Assembly: GCA_910574455.1 (NCBI GenBank)
Contig: CAJSYZ010000002.1
Coordinates: 1,575,671 to 1,639,670, forward strand
DNA: 64,000 nt
Source of the DNA: Trichaptum fuscoviolaceum
Lineage: Eukaryota; Basidiomycota; Agaricomycetes; Hymenochaetales; Trichaptaceae
Reading direction: 5' to 3'
The notes beneath the pieces are model-generated. The model was not told the origin of the DNA and ran no database searches. It worked only from the letters and a program-made list of their open reading frames with translations. Shown piece by piece: positions 23,217-34,062 of this stretch (its first letter is position 1; each line of letters begins with the position of its first letter). Position numbers and translations under genes: made by a program.

Positions 23217-24734
23217 TCATGATTTATCGGCCATAGCTAAGCCGGTCTCTAATCTCCTTCTCTGCCTGGGAAGCGTCTCAGGTTCGCTCTCGGGATGCCA
23301 GTTCAGATGTGGATGGGAAGACCAGCTGGTATTTCTGTCGGTAGCAGGTAGATATCCATATGCTGAGAGAGGTGGGAAATGAGGAATTGGCTGGGGCGGG
23401 ACCACGTGTGCGTGTGTCTGACGATCTGGCTGATATTTGGAGCGGTAGAGGGATATGAGAGCATTCACAAACACTGTTAGGAATGCTAAGGAGGATAGGG
23501 TAAAGAGCTATCAATTATGGTCAGTACACGCAATCACGCACGCGAAGGGTAGACTTACTAGTGTTTTCCAGCTGATGGGCTCAACAAATCCATTGACTAC
23601 CTCAGCGAGTAGTTCTGCGCTTACTTTAGCACGTCCAATGACACTCGGGTCTCGGTTCATACATGTTTCCCAAGCTGAGCACTGCGAGAGCATTGCGGGG
23701 ATTGGACTTTCGGCGCAGAGATTTTGCTTGTACAAGTGAGCGCAAGTGGCAATCTCTTGTCGGATTTCTGCACAGATATGTAAATTAGTCACCAAAGAGA
23801 GCTCTGAAGATGCGATCTTACCCATAGAGTATTCTCCTATGCGTTCTTCAACATCCCGTTGTACAGTGAAGATAAACTGGACCAATAGGTACAAAAATAC
23901 GAGGATGAGGGATAAATTGAACATGAATTGGAGATATCTAAAATTGGCTCATTAATGAGATGTTTATACACATTGGAGAGGGACTGACTCACCCAAGTAA
24001 TACATATGGTGCATCACCCTTCATTGGAGCCGGACTTGGCATGTTGAGTGTATAATGGTTGGAGGTGTTTCTCGTCACTGTTCGAGCTAGAGCCTTCTTA
24101 GGTGACCCATCTTCATCATAATCGTCGCCCTCATCTGCGCTGTCGTCGTCGTCGTCTTCCTCCTCGCCAGCCACAAAGGACTTTCCGCGAAGCTTGCTCG
24201 ATCGCGTCCTTGAAAGACCAGAGCCTGCTTTGCCACGACGTCGGGCGATTCGACGGACAGCTGCATTAGAGATCAGCCGACGCTCTGGACTGTCGTTTTC
24301 ATCCCCGCTGGCTTCCTTAATCTCCATGTCTAGACTCCGGCCGAAGTTAGGCTGAGAAGGCGGTGTGACTTCCACGTCCCTCATGTCGATTTCGGGTGTG
24401 TCTGGCGCCGGAGTCGACCATACAGAAGGTGACACTGGTGGGGGATTGAAGAGGTATCTAACATTTTCTCCAAATACAGGACGGTTCGAGCTTTCTTGTT
24501 CTTTCTTTGGGTTGAAAGGTGAGGCAGGTGGGTTCGCAATGCTATGTGTTCCTTTCAGGGCAAGTAGGATGAGCCGAGGAAACCAGGAAGAAGACCGAAG
24601 CACTCACTTTTTATTGGGGTATTTTGGTTGTTAGCATTCGACCGCCATACAGGTGGTGCCGACGAGCGGCTAGTGAACTCAAGACCAGCCATTGGGGCCT
24701 CCGTACTTCTTGCACGAGCATAAGTTGAAGACAT
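23217..24734 (-). CDS. Brl1/Brr6-type nuclear envelope protein
   Basis: Integral membrane protein of the nuclear envelope needed for nuclear pore assembly and membrane fusion. Several exons; the ATG is at 24734 and the stop at 23217-23219. A disordered N-terminal half with an acidic patch (EEEDDDDDSADEGDD) is followed by the diagnostic C-terminal domain: APYVLLGYLQFMFNLSLILV opening TM1, then EERIGEYSMEIRQEIATCAH, four conserved cysteines in the luminal loop (TCAH, NLCAE, QCSAWETC), and a second TM (FTLSSLAFLTVFVNALISLY). Four Cys forming two disulfides are the hallmark of the family. Frame-consistent introns split LLG|YLQ, YSM|EIR and WKTL|FTL. Divergent from ClpP with 271 bp between starts. 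Confidence 0.9.
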
Positions 24735-25005
24735 CTCGAAATCGTTAGATGGTCGTAAGACACCCAAGTCTTCCCCCCCGGTATGAAGACACGTGAGAGA
24801 GTGTATATCTTACAGAGAATTGAGCTGAAAGGACCAGGGGTCGCCAATGAATTCAAGGTGTATGAGAACAGATGAGAGGTTGCGAGAGAACACGCAAAGT
24901 TGGCGCAGTGGACTTTATCGTACAATAGTCACGTGAGCGTGGACCACAGACGCGCTCAGGCTGGTGACATTTGGCCTTCCTCTGCCAACACAGTAGCGTG
25001 TCACG

Positions 25006-26237
25006 ATGAACACCATTTTCTCAGCAGCACGGAGAACAAGCACACGACTAAATATCTGCAACGCTGTTTCTAGGCGGTCTTTCCATCCTATTTCATCTTC
25101 GTCGAGGACTACTTCGACCTCACAATGGACCGAACCTACTTCTTATGACCTGGTACCGATGGTCATTGAGCAATCGGTGCCATTCATTCTTGCTCCTTAG
25201 TCTTGCCAGTGCGTAGTACTTACCTCAGATAATAGGGCAGAGGAGAACGTTCGTTTGACATATTCTCTCGGCTTTTGCGAGAGCGGGTCGTGATGTTATA
25301 TGGCCCGGTAAGCAAAACACTTCAATATAGCGCATTAAACAGTGACAACATACCTTTCGAAGATTCGAGACTCAATATCAGCAGTAGCTGTTGCGCAGCT
25401 ACTCTTCCTTGAAGCCGAAGACGCTTCAAAACCAATACACCTATATATAAACTCACCAGGAGGGAGCGTCACAGCTGGAATGGCGATCTATGATACTGTT
25501 CGTCCCTCCTTCGTATCATCGCAGACTCATCTTGATAACTGTGTAGATGCAGGTCGGATGATATCATGATATGCACTATTAGATCTTAGTGTTCTGATTT
25601 GTATGCGTTTATGTTTGTCGCCCTTTAGTATGTGTCCTCGCCCATACATACGTATTGCGTAGGCCAAGCGTGCTCGATGGGCTCGTTGCTTCTTGCAGCA
25701 GGTATGTCTCCCACTCCATAGCCTCGATGGAACTCTGATTATAAACTCTATGAAGGTGAAAAAGGGAAACGACATTGTCTTCCACATGCATCAATCATGA
25801 TTCATCGTCAGTCTCTCCTTTACTGAGGCTGTCTCGGTACTGAACACGTTCGCCTCGGTCTGAAATGATGCAGAGCCTTCTGGTGGAGCCTCCGGCCAGG
25901 CATCTGACATCGCTATTCACGCAAGAGAAATCTTGCGAGTTCGTGAGGTGCTCACTAGCATCTATCAAAAGCATTGTGCAAAGGACGGCGAAGGTGTTCA
26001 AGAGGGCATAGCTCGTTTTGGTCTGTTACACCCATTATTCCCAAAAATGATACAAGTCACTGAATTTAAGGTGTAGAGAAGGCCTTGGAGCGCGACTACT
26101 TCCTCACCGGTATGATCTTGATGACTCACCTTTAATGTTCCCTCGCTGAATATTATTTCTGTTGTGTCATAGCGAAAGAAGCACTCGATTTCGGGATCGT
26201 GGACGGCATACTAGAACGAAGGGTAGACAATGATTGA
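25006..26237 (+). CDS. CLPP: Mitochondrial ATP-dependent Clp protease proteolytic subunit
   Basis: Serine peptidase that forms the tetradecameric ClpP barrel in the mitochondrial matrix. Nine exons give 250 residues: 25006-25176, 25236-25307, 25363-25497, 25547-25552, 25629-25701, 25756-25806, 25874-26020, 26077-26109, 26173-26237. The Arg/Ser-rich N-terminus ([16 protein letters not shown]...) is a mitochondrial presequence, followed by the mature start DLVPMVIEQ. Catalytic Ser is in [14 protein letters not shown], His in [14 protein letters not shown], and Asp in the [18 protein letters not shown] segment. Exon 4 is only six nucleotides (ATGCAG), coding the Met-Gln that the family needs between YDT and the next strand. 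Most sampled fungi lack ClpP or have it patchily; presence is known in some basidiomycetes. Confidence 0.93.
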
Positions 26238-26703
26238 GAGGAGATTATACCCCTACTATGATGAGTTTCTTCCCTTGGTAGAGTCCGCCTTTGTATACTA
26301 TCATCGCACAGTATTGGCTATCATGTCAGTCGCTCTATTGATGATTGAATTTGCCGTAGAATTTGATCGCTGGGCCGGTGTGTATAAGTTATATTATGTA
26401 TACGCGAGAGAAAGCGAAACTAAGCAGGAAGAAGAATAAACGAAACAAATAACATATTATAGCGGGAGCGCGAAAAGTCTGTAAGTATAATTATAATAGA
26501 AGAAACGCATTAAAAAAGGGTGCCCATGAAGAGCACAATACATAGTATAATAGTCCAATGTCCAAAACAATAGATCATAAATCAGAGAACGTTCATACCG
26601 CGAGTCCAAAACGTGTCCAATAGCAAGATAGAGAGAAAATGGTCCGATATTAATAGTAGAGCACAATGTCCGAAAACGAAGCATTAAGTTAGTAAAAAAA
26701 ATG
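26238..26703. other. AT-rich convergent intergenic region
   Basis: About 470 bp between the ClpP stop and the 3' end of the repeat locus, AT-rich with no supported gene. Confidence 0.5.
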
Positions 26704-28681
26704 TCAAAGAAAGAGTAACATAGTCGAAATGAAGAGAAAGCAAATCAGTGCAACGAACGGGGCCAATTCCGGTCGTCTGCGATGACGAGGTTTGTTAGTT
26801 TCATGCTTAGAAGGTTCAGACACTGGAACATACAGCTCGCCCTGATTCACGGCTTTGACGGCTCTATGAAAGAAGCTGGACCCTTCATTCATAGAGCCAC
26901 TCGACACCATCCGCAACGCCGCATGCCGTCTCCCGGTCCCTCATCTCCATAAGGTGCACGAGGATCTTACCCGAGTCAGCACTCGGCCCTCATATAGACG
27001 CCTTTGATATCGTAGCCCGGAGACATCTCCAGTATGAAATAGACCTAAAAATGGTCTCGACTGCACTTTCGGAGATCCTTCGATGCGTTCCTGTGCGTTC
27101 CTGTGAACTAACATTAGTGGAAGCACCATGAGCTCAGGTCGAAATGTCGGCGCCTGACAGGAGTTCCTGAGCTTCACGGGCGTTAGTAACTGATAAGCCG
27201 CAGCCCGTACGAGTCAGTCTAGCTTACTGCGAAGCCGAAATGTCCACGTCCGACAGGAGTGCTCGGCAGTGAGCGACCAATCTCTGTGTCGGAATCAGCT
27301 TCACAGCGGTTCGACGGGAGTTGGACGCTCCACGGCGAAGATTGATCATGAGCTTATCACGACAAACATCTGAAACGAACAAGGAGTTAATCAGCAATCA
27401 CAGGTCGAGAAGCCACATGCGTTCCTAGATGCGAAGATCGCCGATGTTCCCTTCATCAGAGGTCCTGTAAAGTAAACAACACAAGAAAGAGGTAAGCATA
27501 TACAGCTTCACAGACGCATCGACAAGAGCTGGACCTTCTTGTCGGACACTGATCCTTAGCCCCCATTTTAGTAAAGATGTTGACACTCACAGTTACGCTT
27601 CATGAATGACGACCTCGTCGAATGGTGGAGGCTGGACTATCCGATTCACGGCCCATCGCAGCCTGTAAAGAGGCTAATCTCGCAGATAAAGGTCGAAATG
27701 CCCAAGAAGGACAGGAGTTCCTTCAGAGCGTCAGTCTGTATAGAAGTTAGTCTCGCAAAGAAAGGTCAAAATGCCCAAGAAGGTCAGGAGTTCCTTAAGT
27801 GCGACGTGAATTCCGACATATACGATCTGCAAAACGGAAGTGATCAGTGACAGCCCACAGACGTTAACAAGGAGCTGAACCTTCCCACTGAACGTTGATC
27901 CTCCTGGCTCGCCCTTCGAGTCTATAGAAAACTGGTCAGAGCTCAGGCAATGTCAAGTTGATACACATACATAGAGCTGGGTAAATCCTGGTCCCACATA
28001 ACGATCTGGAAAGCTTGAAGGAGATAAATGTTAGTACCGTGAGACTAGGTCGAAATGCCGGCGCCTGGCAGGAGTTCCTAGGCTCACGGCATGTCAGCAT
28101 GTTCGACAATGGGCGATGAGCAAGGTCGAAGATAGCTACCTCTCTCCCCGCGCCCAGCTTACTGCCGTGGTCGAAATGCCCACAAGAGACAAGAGTTCCT
28201 AGCAGCAAGAGGTCCTCACCAGGAAAAGCATGGGTTCAAGACGCTCGCTAGAAGCTGGACCCTCCGTCCCGAGCGCCAATCACTGGGCATGCCTTGCGCA
28301 TCACAACAACTCGACCGTCCGACGAGCAATGTGCGCTGTCCTCCTTGCCTCGTCGAGCGGGATAAGCTCAAACTGCGAGCGCCAGTTGATCTTCATGCTC
28401 ACCGAAGGCCCAGTTGGCTCGACGTCGAGCAACTCAATCGAACGGTGCGAGATTGAACGAGTCTTCTGAGCGTCCTCTAGCGAAACATACCTCGTATCCT
28501 TTGTCTCGCACATACGGACGTACTCGAGTTCGCGGCCAATCGGGGGAGAAATAGGAGACACAATTCGCTTGAAGGGCGAAGGGCGAGGCTTCTTGATCCC
28601 AAGGCTCGTCGCAATCTTCTCCAGCTTGTTAGCATGGAAGAGAATGTCGCGGGAGTTGACAGAAGCAGTGGATGAAAGCAT
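26704..28681 (-). CDS. Unidentified gene built from repeated microexon-like units, possible C-terminal membrane anchor
   Basis: The 5' part is a clean 126-codon frame from the ATG at 28681 (MLSSTASVNSRDILFHANKL...) that contains a duplicated motif: LEDAQKTRSISHRSIELL and LDEARRTAHIARRTVELL. The 3' part is a frame ending at 26704 with ELYVPVSEPSKHETNKPRHR, then a hydrophobic tail LAPFVALICFLFISTMLLFL. Between them lie five copies of unit A and seven of unit B (see repeats), many placed at plausible branch-point/acceptor signals such as gactaacttctatacag and gattagcctctttacag. I could not build one frame through all units; some copies have broken donors or in-frame stops. It may be a real many-exon gene, a partly decayed one, or an exon-repeat family. 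No domain recognised; exact exons uncertain. Confidence 0.4.
26845..28266 (-). repeat. Alternating dispersed repeats: unit A x5 and unit B x7
   Basis: Unit B on the plus strand is about 32 bp, ggtcgaaatg...aggagttcct, at 27137-27168, 27233-27263, 27403-27426 (shortened), 27691-27722, 27764-27795, 28048-28079 and 28169-28200. Read on the minus strand six copies keep one frame, (E/A)LLSxx(G/D)IST, although DNA differs. Unit A contains a core like gagctggaccttc, at 26845-26889, 27299-27328, 27503-27537, 27851-27883 and 28240-28266; on the minus strand it can be read as (E/R)G-S-x-x-x-R-A-V-K. In transcript order the units run A-B-B-A-B-B-A-B-A-B-B-A. Minus-strand B copies are followed within about 60 bp by branch-point and AG acceptor signals. 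Confidence 0.7.
27665..27810. repeat. 73-bp tandem duplication containing unit B
   Basis: Two adjacent copies, 27665-27737 and 27738-27810, share the core tctcgca...aaaggtc(g/a)aaatgcccaagaagg with about 80% identity by eye. Each includes one unit B and, on the minus strand, a branch-point plus polypyrimidine and acceptor. It looks like duplication of one microexon with its flanking intron. Confidence 0.7.
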
Positions 28682-29150
28682 TTTTGCAAGCGTGATAAAC
28701 AGATATTTCTGTGTGCAGATGATGGGAGTCTGAGAAAGACGGTAGAGAGCCCCAAGACACAGAGCGAGCTTTATAACCAGGGGACAGTCTGCCAGTGAGA
28801 CATTCAACATGAGTCCATTTGAGCTCAGACTTGATGTTTCACTGGCAAAGTACACGATCCCGAGAAATCATCGGAGTTCCTAGTTTTCCGCGGGTTGTCC
28901 CTTGTGGAGAGTTAGCAGTGTACCCCATGGTACCGCCGATACACTGTAGCATTAGAGAAAGAGTTGAGTCTTTGACTGGACGCGATCGCATGATGATATA
29001 TTTGTTCGAGTTGCTGACGTAAGGAACGCGAGCGCGTCAACTCAACTCAGGCTTGAACATGACCTTCCATTCACTCAACAGTTGAACAAATCCTCGGACT
29101 CTATATGACTAAATCCATCATACTACCAACGCCTCGACCTCTCTAGTAAT
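28682..29150. other. Divergent promoter region
   Basis: About 470 bp between the start of the minus-strand repeat gene and the start of Spc25. No frame supported; probably a shared promoter. It carries one more partial match to the unit B end (ggagttccta near 28869). Confidence 0.45.
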
Positions 29151-30133
29151 ATGGCCACGAATATCTCGACGTTTCGTCCAATCGACCTGGGGGCAATACT
29201 GGACTCTCAGCAACCAGTGATCGACCTGCGCCTCAAGGAATTCGAACAGACAACACGCAAATTTGTTAAAGCCGTTTCCGAGTATACCAACCGCGCCATT
29301 GAGGAAATAAATCAACGGAAGGCAAAACATGCACAGGAAACGAAGCGGTTAGAAGAGAGGAAGTCGCAAGCGGAGAGCGAAATAACAACGTGTAAGGTCA
29401 AGGAGATCAAGCTCATGGAAGGTGAGTAGAATTCTATCATATTCTGCAGACATTATGGCTCACATTGTTTCGTAGATCTTGAGCGTGAGCAAGCAGAGCG
29501 ATTAGATGCTGAAGCCGCAGTCGCCGAAATGAAGAGACAGCTTACAACGCTAAGGGAGAAAATTGTTTCTATGGACGTCGAGATTGAGCAGTGTCAGTCG
29601 GAGGTCGACAGCCACCGGAAAGGTGAACTACTCCTACTACTTCATGTTTAAAGCTATTATCTCTGAGCTCGTGTGCCACAGACAAAGGAAAAGACCTGGC
29701 CATATTGGAAAAGGAGCAAGCTCGAGTCAGCCGTGAAGTGATGGACTGCGAAGAAAGTCTGCAGTGTGCGATTGGAGGAATTGGAGGTGTGTCTTAACTA
29801 AGGATACTCGAAGACTTACATCCTGATCAACGTATCATATCTCTCCTCGAAGCTGTTGATGAAACTCTTTTACGCTTCCTACATATTGATCCCCAAGATC
29901 CTGAACGAGAATTCAACCTCGTACTCAACTCCTCATCACGCATTTTGAAAGGTTAGTTACATACGCTAAGCTTTAAACACAAAGCTAACTATTTCATAGT
30001 CACCATGTGCCATCCACCTATACCAACCTTACCTTTGCTAGTGGAACGGCTTAACAGCACAAGAGATTTGCAGTCATTCGTCCGGGAAGCTCGAGCACAT
30101 TTTGTACAAATGGTGGCGGATGGCAACCAATAG
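29151..30133 (+). CDS. SPC25: Kinetochore protein Spc25 (Ndc80 complex)
   Basis: Spc25 pairs with Spc24 to link the Ndc80 complex to the inner kinetochore. Five exons (29151-29421, 29476-29622, 29682-29786, 29853-29951, 30000-30133) give 251 residues, the family's usual size. The first two thirds are coiled coil (KFVKAVSEYTNRAIEEINQR, KRLEERKSQAESEI, DVEIEQCQSEVDSHRK). The C-terminal globular domain carries the family pattern: RFLHIDPQDPEREFNLVLN, then PPIPTLPLLVERLNSTRDLQ and FVREARAHFVQ, matching the conserved DP..PDREF...LN.TRD...F.R..R..F. Start chosen at the first ATG, directly before the coil. Confidence 0.88.
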
Positions 30134-30438
30134 AGAAGCAGGGTCTGAGTTTACTCCTCTGGCTCTTAGTGTCCTCATTTGCAAGTCCTATTCTATCTAT
30201 TCCTTCTCATGGATCGTTCCCCTTCTTTGTTCGAGAAATAGTTTCTCAGTCCACTCATCAGTTTCTTGCTAGGCATCAGTCTATTCATTCAATGTCTTCG
30301 CTTATGCCCCGACAAAGAGTCACGAGTAGGCGAAGACTACGGGTTTCCTAGTATTATCTATGCATGTACCCTGCTTGATTATAACGTATGAATATGTATC
30401 GTATATTCTGACCTTATTTCCTAGATTTGTTGTAATGG
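30134..30438. other. Convergent 3' flank
   Basis: About 300 bp between the Spc25 stop and the proposed ADAM stop; T-rich, no gene seen. Confidence 0.5.
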
Positions 30439-33400
30439 CTAGAAGTACTCCTTAATCCGAGACTTTAATTTGTAAAGATAGTACTGTACAGACGGAAACG
30501 GAATCATGCAAGGACGAGAGATAAACGATAGATACAACCCACCAACAAAAGAAAGAACGATAGCAATGAACAAACAAATAACGAACGAGCCAGACAAAAA
30601 CAGATGAATGCAGCTAATGAGGGAAGAGAGTTGAAATACACATCCCACAGTCATTAATAAAGGACCATTGTATAGCGACGGATCGACCCAATTCGACTGG
30701 TTATGTAGTCTTCCTTGTAAGCTGTTCATCCTCCGCGCAGCAGCCGGCTCTTGGGGAAATGGAGTCTGCCGCGCCCTCACAGAGCCACTCGAGCCTGGCC
30801 TACCACCATTTTGACTTCTCGAAGCGGGTGGCATACGGGCTGAACCAGCCGATGGTGGGCGACCGTACACACCGTCCCAGCTCTGGTTGCGAGGCGAAAC
30901 AGGTGGCTGGGGATATGAGGTTGGCGGAACGCGGGTCGTGCTAAAATTACCAGAACATCGAACATATCAGTCATCCGAACAACCAATTTAAAGATTCAAA
31001 AAGCACGAATGGTATAACAGTTAAGAGAAGAACTTACTTCGCTCTACTGACCGCGTTGCCCGGACGAAGTGACACTGGGATTGACATACGGCGTGGATGT
31101 GTACTAGCCACGACTGCTGGAGCAACGCTCATGAACGGCCGTGTCGAGACCGGAATTTCCGGCAGCCTAGTCACCATGGCTGGAGGTAGAGGGCCTGGGG
31201 GCGGCTGCCAACTTGGTATCCGCATTCCCCGACGGCCGGTGAGAGCGGGCTCCATAGATACAACTTTCATCTTGCGTGATATACAACAGCGCCGGATAGC
31301 TGATAAGCACAAGCATAGAAGGAATGTCAGTCATGAATTTAGTCACAACGGAGCTATGCGAACAGTCACTTACCCATATAAATGCCCCATATTAGCAACA
31401 GACCAACAATAAATGCCACGACGGTAACGGGAATGGCAATCTGTAGATTCTGAACATACCAAGCCTATTCATAGGAAACACCCACGTAAGCGAAAAAGAA
31501 GTAGATATGCAAAGCTCTACCCACCTTCGCAGTATCCAAGAAGCTGCCTGGTATGCAAGAGCCAGATTTGCACGTCCCGCCGAACCCGCAAGACGAGCCA
31601 TCAATCAACTCTGACTGTAGCTGGATACACTGATTTGGGTTCTTCGGGTCTTGACATGACACTTGGCATGATGTATCTTGCCTCTGGCAAGCAGTGGTCA
31701 AGTTCATCGAAGCTCCAACTATCCTGCATTGCTCTGGGGGGAGGGGAGAAGCAATTAGCCAAATTACTCAGAAAGGAGTATGATATTGTGACGCACGGCT
31801 CTCGCTCGTACAGACACCATTTGCACAAGCAAGTCCGTCGCTGCCGCAGCTTTGTCCTACACACCGTGTCAATTGTCAGATAAATGTAAGTAATGCGATA
31901 TATTTCGTACCGTTTGGCTTAAACAGATCTGACGGGCAACTCGATGAATTGCCCGTACAGAACTCCGATGAATCACAGCTAGCATCCACCGCGGGCCTAC
32001 ACACCTGCGTCGACGGCGCATACTGGCACGTACCCAAACAACATGCGCTGCTTGACGGATCACAAACCGCGCCGGCGGTAAATTTACACGTACTTGCATC
32101 GCAGCAAGTGGAGTTCGCCCCTTGACCTGGATCGCACTCCTCGCCGGTTTCAACAATGCCGTTGCCGCACATATTAAGGGCGAGCGTGGACTTCGTCGGG
32201 TCTGGGTCGACGATGCAGGTAGTGTTCACACTACCGCTAGCTCCCTGAACCATTAAGGAGCCTGAATATCGGTAGTTAGTTAATGCAATAAGATAGAGAG
32301 GAATGTCCCAGGGAAGACATACATATGTTCCCGACCGTGCATTGAGAGAACATCTTCTGCGTTGATGATGTTACAGGACTCATGATGAATCCATTGTTTG
32401 CATCGCACGTTGTCGTAGACAGCGGACAGCAAACAGGATTTGAATTGACCAATGTGCATCCATCTTGACAGTCATGCTACAGGTGAAACGAAATACCGGT
32501 GTTAACGATTAGTAAAATTTAAGAAACTCTCTGACTCACAATGGCTCCAAAATTATGACCGATTTCATGGGCAACAACCTCCCACTCTGTTAATCCATTT
32601 GTCGACACAGCAGTTCCACTGACAACGGAGCCCGTATTACCCGACGCAGTCTGCTGGCATAGCGTTCCTAACCAAGCTACGCCCACTTCTGAGCCCGTTG
32701 GACACCCACTCATTAAGTGCCACAAACCCGTCCCATCATTACCCTTCTGACCGCGCCAATGAGAGAACAAAGAAAGTCGATCATTCAGAGTGGTATTCGT
32801 TGCATCGCAGCCAACGTTCCACGGCGCATCAGCCGGAGCCGAAGTCGGGCATACTGAATCCTGTACGTCAAGCTGGATTATGCCCAAGCTGACGTTGAAC
32901 GTCGATTTGTAGAGGGCACTAGCCGTGTTCCAGTTATTGATGATCTGCGATGCAGCAGCCTGCGTGCTTCCGTACGCATTGACGTACGAGCAGTCGGCCG
33001 CAACTCCCATGTACACGACTTTCTGCGTCGCAGAACAGCCCTTTGTTGACCCGATAGAACCGACGAAGTTGCTCGAGGACCCGCCGCCAGCGACATCGTC
33101 TCTTCGCCAGTGAGCAACAGATACGTTTGAGTGAGGATCATTGGTCCAAGGGTCGGGGGAGAGCATGCCGAGCGGGTCGTACCAAGCTGGCGGTGGTGAG
33201 GGCTTGCGCAACACGGGGTTCCGCCAGGGATTCGTGTTGAAGTCGAGATGGTCATGTGTACAACCATGGCTCTTCCCTCCATGTCCGCCCTCAGCCTCAA
33301 CTGCATCAGATTCGCGCCATATAACAAGATGTGCGTCCGGGTCCCCCGCATCGCTCACAAGATCAGGATCGAGTAGAAGTTTGTTACGGAGGTAAGCCTC

Positions 33401-34062
33401 GCGACTCTGGACGTGATACGTTTCGCCCTGTACTTCAAATGCGCCTTCAAAAACTGGTGCTTTGCCTCGATCAGCATCGCCTTGGGAGTGAACTACGATA
33501 CGCGCCCAGCCGAGCTCAGTAGTTGGTTTCTTAGACGGTCTTGGCAACACGCCTGCTGCGTCCTCACGCATGCGATCCCGAGACTGTTCCGCAGCAATAA
33601 CCTCACCCCAATACGCTCGCACGCTCTGCCGGAGCAGGGGGACTGTGCGGTCTAATACGCCGCCTTTAAAATAGTTGATTCGAGCCGCAGGGTGTATGAG
33701 ATGATCGTTGGGGCGTAAATGGAGATGAAAGACATCGTCGAAAGCAGATATAGTCAAGCGAAAAGAATCTGAGTGATAGAGAATTGATGTGTCGGGGAAG
33801 GGAGGGGATGAACGAGCACGCAGTGATTTCGGAGGTGGTACTTGACGAGGGAGTATTTCTAACGACAATACCGACGGGTGTGCTACTCGCCTCAACGGCC
33901 TGCGTGGCATGCTCGAAGCTGAGGTGTATGATAGGGATGATGGATTACGGTCAGTATCGATAATCTATGATCGAACAAAAACATGCTCGCACCAGAGGCC
34001 ACACCCACACATATTACAAGGAGGACGACCAGCGCATGTCGAATCAGAGGAACTGCAATCAT
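30439..34062 (-). CDS. ADAM-type metalloprotease (M12B/reprolysin) with disintegrin domain and TM
   Basis: Membrane zinc metalloprotease of the fungal ADAM group. A first short exon from the ATG at 34062 codes a signal peptide (MIAVPLIRHALVVLLVICV); splicing its donor at a ggtgtgg to the ctcag before 33918 restores the frame of the next exon. Then: prodomain; catalytic domain with zinc motif HEIGHNFGAIHDC, split by an intron after GAI; disintegrin region starting CGNGIVETGEECDPG with many Cys; a Cys-rich part; a TM helix (LQIAIPVTVVAFIVGLLLIWG); and a Pro/Arg-rich cytoplasmic tail. The 3' end is uncertain: the frame runs past DPSLYNGP into a hydrophobic stretch and stops at 30439, but an intron could end the protein earlier, near 30660. 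Confidence 0.85.

Noticed and set aside
24735..24767. 11-residue N-terminal extension of Brl1
   Set aside because: The upstream codon is TTG, not ATG.
27936..28208. 90-codon minus-strand frame across two unit B repeats
   Set aside because: It reads the repeats in a different frame from the conserved one and crosses likely splice signals; not used as an exon.
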